A stretch of 64,000 nt of DNA from Pseudomonadota bacterium (GTDB lineage: Bacteria > Pseudomonadota > Alphaproteobacteria > Rhizobiales > Aestuariivirgaceae). How positions within the stretch are numbered: the stretch's first letter is position 1; every line of letters begins with the position of its first letter. The notes beneath the pieces are model-generated. The model worked only from the letters and a program-made list of their open reading frames with translations, did not search any database and was not told where the DNA came from. This document shows, piece after piece, positions 61,895 through 64,000 of this stretch. Position numbers and translations under genes: made by a program. The DNA is taken from assembly GCA_963205315.1 (NCBI GenBank), contig CAUJIO010000013.1:1-64000 (forward strand), in the 5' to 3' direction.

Positions 61895-62650
61895 TCAGCC
61901 ACCCGTCATGATTGCATCAACAAGCTCGAACCGTTGATCGCGGATCGTCACGGTGAAAATGCCCTTGTCTGCCCTGACGCTCATTTCTGCACCGCCGTCG
62001 GCTTCCACCTGGTCATAGGAGGACGGCGTGTTGTTCTCGAAGAAGATCACCCGATCGCCGCCATCCGGCCAGAACACGGTGATCGATCCTTTGCCGTTGC
62101 CCTCGCGTTTCACGCCGAAGTCGCATTGTCCCATGGGCTGGCCGGCATTGCGGGCGCAAGGAACCTGACCCGTCGCGTTGAAATCAGTACCCGGCACGAG
62201 CGCATCTTCGTTGCTGCCCTGGCTCGCACCGCTCTCCGCCGCGATCTCGACGTTGAGATCGAAGCTGGCCTTTTTGCCCTTCCGCGCCGTACTGCGATAG
62301 AGATAGACCTGGATCAGGTAGTCGCCGCTTTCGGGAAGCTTGCCATTGAAATGGTCCCCGCCAGTGTCGCCAATGAACATCGCTTCAGCCTGGCCAGGAA
62401 TCTTGCCGGGTGCAAAGATGTTGAAATAGGTGCTGGTGCTCTTCGTCACAAGCTTCACGTCCATCAACTGTCCGGCCTTGGCGCCAATCATGTAGTGCAT
62501 GGTCTCGTAACCTGTGATGGTGCCCTTGATCTTGGCACCAGACGTACCCTGCTCAAATTGCACACGCTCCGTCTTGATGTCATCGGCCATCGCCAACGGG
62601 GCGGCAACGAGAAGAGAGATGGAGATGAAGGCCGCCGCAAATGACTTCAT
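61895..62650 (-). CDS. Secreted protein with pre-peptidase-like C-terminal type domain
   Basis: A 251-residue exported protein with a signal peptide (to about AMAD). A domain follows with ESGDYLIQVYLYRS, a beta-sandwich motif common to pre-peptidase C-terminal-like domains; it has two cysteine-poor lobes. No catalytic site is evident. GAAAGG precedes the ATG. The function is unknown. Confidence 0.7.
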   Translation of the reverse strand: MKSFAAAFISISLLVAAPLAMADDIKTERVQFEQGTSGAKIKGTITGYETMHYMIGAKAGQLMDVKLVTKSTSTYFNIFAPGKIPGQAEAMFIGDTGGDHFNGKLPESGDYLIQVYLYRSTARKGKKASFDLNVEIAAESGASQGSNEDALVPGTDFNATGQVPCARNAGQPMGQCDFGVKREGNGKGSITVFWPDGGDRVIFFENNTPSSYDQVEADGGAEMSVRADKGIFTVTIRDQRFELVDAIMTGG

Positions 62651-62872
62651 ATTGTGAACCTTTCGCTGGTTGTTCCGCCACTATCCATGGAAGGCGGCAT
62701 CAAGCATGTTGGATGGTTATTTTCCGGACTTGAATTGAACGATCAAGGTTCTTGCCAAGGCAGCCAGTGGGTCGTTGGACATGATCTCGGCGTTGACCAG
62801 ATTGGCAGACAACGCGATGCTGCATCATGTGAGACCTTGTCTGACCGCTTTGGCTGGTGACCAGCGTGAAGT

Positions 62873-63862
62873 TCAATATATTCCATCGATGATCACAAAG
62901 TCGCGCGATGTGCGATGTGCGACTGTCGAACTTTCGTTCGTCGTGACAAGGGCCGTGCCATGGTGCAAGCGTTTGCGTGCCTCCTCGCGCACCATAGGCT
63001 CCGATTTTATGCGGCGGAGTTCGCGCGCCAGATCTTCGCGATCAGACTTGCCATAGTCCATCGAAGACCACCTGAGTTCAGCCTTGCCATCGTCCACTGC
63101 CGAGAGCTTGTGCACGCTCTCTGGCAATGGACGATGGCTGTCACTGACCGCAATACCCCCGGTCGCGACGATCTTGTCATCTTCCCATACTGTCATCATT
63201 CGATCCTTGCCGCTCACCACGATGCTTGTGGCCTTGGCTTCGGCGGTATGCCCCGCGCTGTACTGTGCCTTCTTGATTGCCGTACTGACGCCCAGAAACT
63301 CATGGCGGGCATAGTCGCCAAGCACCATGCCAGGATGCACGACGGACGCAGGCTGCGACGTGTTGTCAGCGAGGACCACCGTCATCCCGAGCTTGGTGAT
63401 GCCGAACAGCATCTCGGAGAACTTCAGTGGCAGGCGCACGCAGCCGTGTGACGCCGGATAACCCGGAAGTTGACCCGCGTGCAGTGCAATGCCGGACCAT
63501 GTCAGCCGATTCATGTTCGGCATCGGCGCGTTGCTGTAGGTCGACGACTTGTGATGCTTGTCCTTCTGCAGAATCTGGAACACGCCCGTCGGAGTCGAAT
63601 GACCAGGCTTGCCGGTTGAGCAAGTGGACGCAGCGATGCGAATGCCGTTGCGATAGACATGCACAAGTTGATCTGGAATCGAGACGATGATGAGCATGGG
63701 CCCCGGATTGGGCGACCGCTCAGGAAACCAGTTGAACTCACCATTCCTGAGCTGGCCGGCAAGCTTGTTCACGAGCTGCGAGGAGGCCGGAGCGTGCATC
63801 GCCCCCAGGTTCAACGACGCAAGCGATCCAGTGACAAACCGATGGAATTGTCGTCGATTCAT
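62873..63862 (-). CDS. L,D-transpeptidase (YkuD family)
   Basis: A 329-residue enzyme. A twin-arginine-like start (NRRQFHRFVTGSLA) suggests export. The YkuD domain has IPDQLVHVYRNG, HSTPTGVFQI and the catalytic motif HAGQLPGYPASHGCVRLP, with the nucleophile Cys141 and its His. It makes meso-DAP crosslinks or attaches proteins to peptidoglycan. I use the ATG at 63862 because GAGAA sits 8 bases upstream; another ATG lies at 63868. The C-terminal 150 residues are unlike the core and unassigned. Confidence 0.92.
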   Translation of the reverse strand: MNRRQFHRFVTGSLASLNLGAMHAPASSQLVNKLAGQLRNGEFNWFPERSPNPGPMLIIVSIPDQLVHVYRNGIRIAASTCSTGKPGHSTPTGVFQILQKDKHHKSSTYSNAPMPNMNRLTWSGIALHAGQLPGYPASHGCVRLPLKFSEMLFGITKLGMTVVLADNTSQPASVVHPGMVLGDYARHEFLGVSTAIKKAQYSAGHTAEAKATSIVVSGKDRMMTVWEDDKIVATGGIAVSDSHRPLPESVHKLSAVDDGKAELRWSSMDYGKSDREDLARELRRIKSEPMVREEARKRLHHGTALVTTNESSTVAHRTSRDFVIIDGIY

Positions 63863-64000
63863 CTTCATTTCTCGTGTTGGCGAAACGGCCGATGGTGGCT
63901 TTCGTCAGATGCCAGCACTGATCTGAACCAGTGGACCAGCGTCATCAGCTTTGCCTCATGTGCGCGGGAACTCTTGAAGCAAAGGTGGTAGGTTCTCCCG

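Noticed and set aside
1-64000. tRNA, rRNA, CRISPR, IS or prophage
   Set aside because: I looked for GTTCRAATC-like tRNA arms, repeated spacers, transposase motifs and phage genes in all gaps and saw none.

Overview
The window looks like a piece of the chromosome of a GC-rich alphaproteobacterium, most likely of the order Hyphomicrobiales (Rhizobiales). The basis is gene content: coxB next to an IalB-family gene and tldD, plant-type gshA, DUF1127 and DUF4170 proteins, and rhizobial-style sugar and polyamine ABC transporters. I see no rRNA, tRNA, CRISPR array, phage or insertion sequence.

Layout. 0-6 kb: the start of coxB on the minus strand, then an IalB-family secreted protein and a tight plus-strand run of tldD, a HAD hydrolase, a MATE transporter and two DUF937 proteins. 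6-10 kb: a DUF1127 gene divergent from a LysR regulator with nitronate monooxygenase, then three small secreted proteins, two of them tandem relatives. 10-19 kb: housekeeping genes gshA, rsmE, ubiA, pmbA, an inositol-phosphatase-family gene, DUF4170, ribF, a NagD-like HAD and a degenerate EAL protein. 19-21 kb: two secreted proteins with PEP-CTERM/VPLPA-type C-terminal sorting tails, one with an apparent one-base frameshift in its signal peptide. 20.8-32.7 kb: an omega-amino-acid:pyruvate aminotransferase, an LpxR-like outer-membrane protein, a membrane serine hydrolase overlapping a cytochrome P450, a TetR regulator divergent from a complete polyamine-type ABC operon with a metallo-beta-lactamase-fold gene, a NiCoT-like transporter and a DJ-1/PfpI protein.

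32.7-49.9 kb is a carbohydrate or polyol catabolic island of unknown substrate: a tagatose-3-epimerase-like enzyme, a Tm-1-like/UPF0261 protein, a tandem SRPBCC protein, a rhamnose-mutarotase-like protein, three redox enzymes (two SDR, one Gfo/Idh/MocA), a PfkB kinase, a sugar isomerase, a PhyH dioxygenase, GntR and LacI regulators, and an ABC importer with two different ATPases. The two ATPases carry degenerate motifs that would fall in the same composite ATP site.

50-64 kb: an M50 site-2 protease with CBS domains, an ABC exporter, then an envelope glycan/lipid cluster (P-loop kinase, nucleotidyltransferase-kinase fusion, glycosyltransferase, NTP-transferase, DAG-kinase-family lipid kinase, a remote Tam41/CDP-DAG-synthase-like protein, a GT4 glycosyltransferase, a nucleotide-sugar epimerase), an SDR, a secreted protein and an L,D-transpeptidase. 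A 101-bp, 93% identical structured repeat occurs at 6.1 kb and, inverted, at 52.8 kb.
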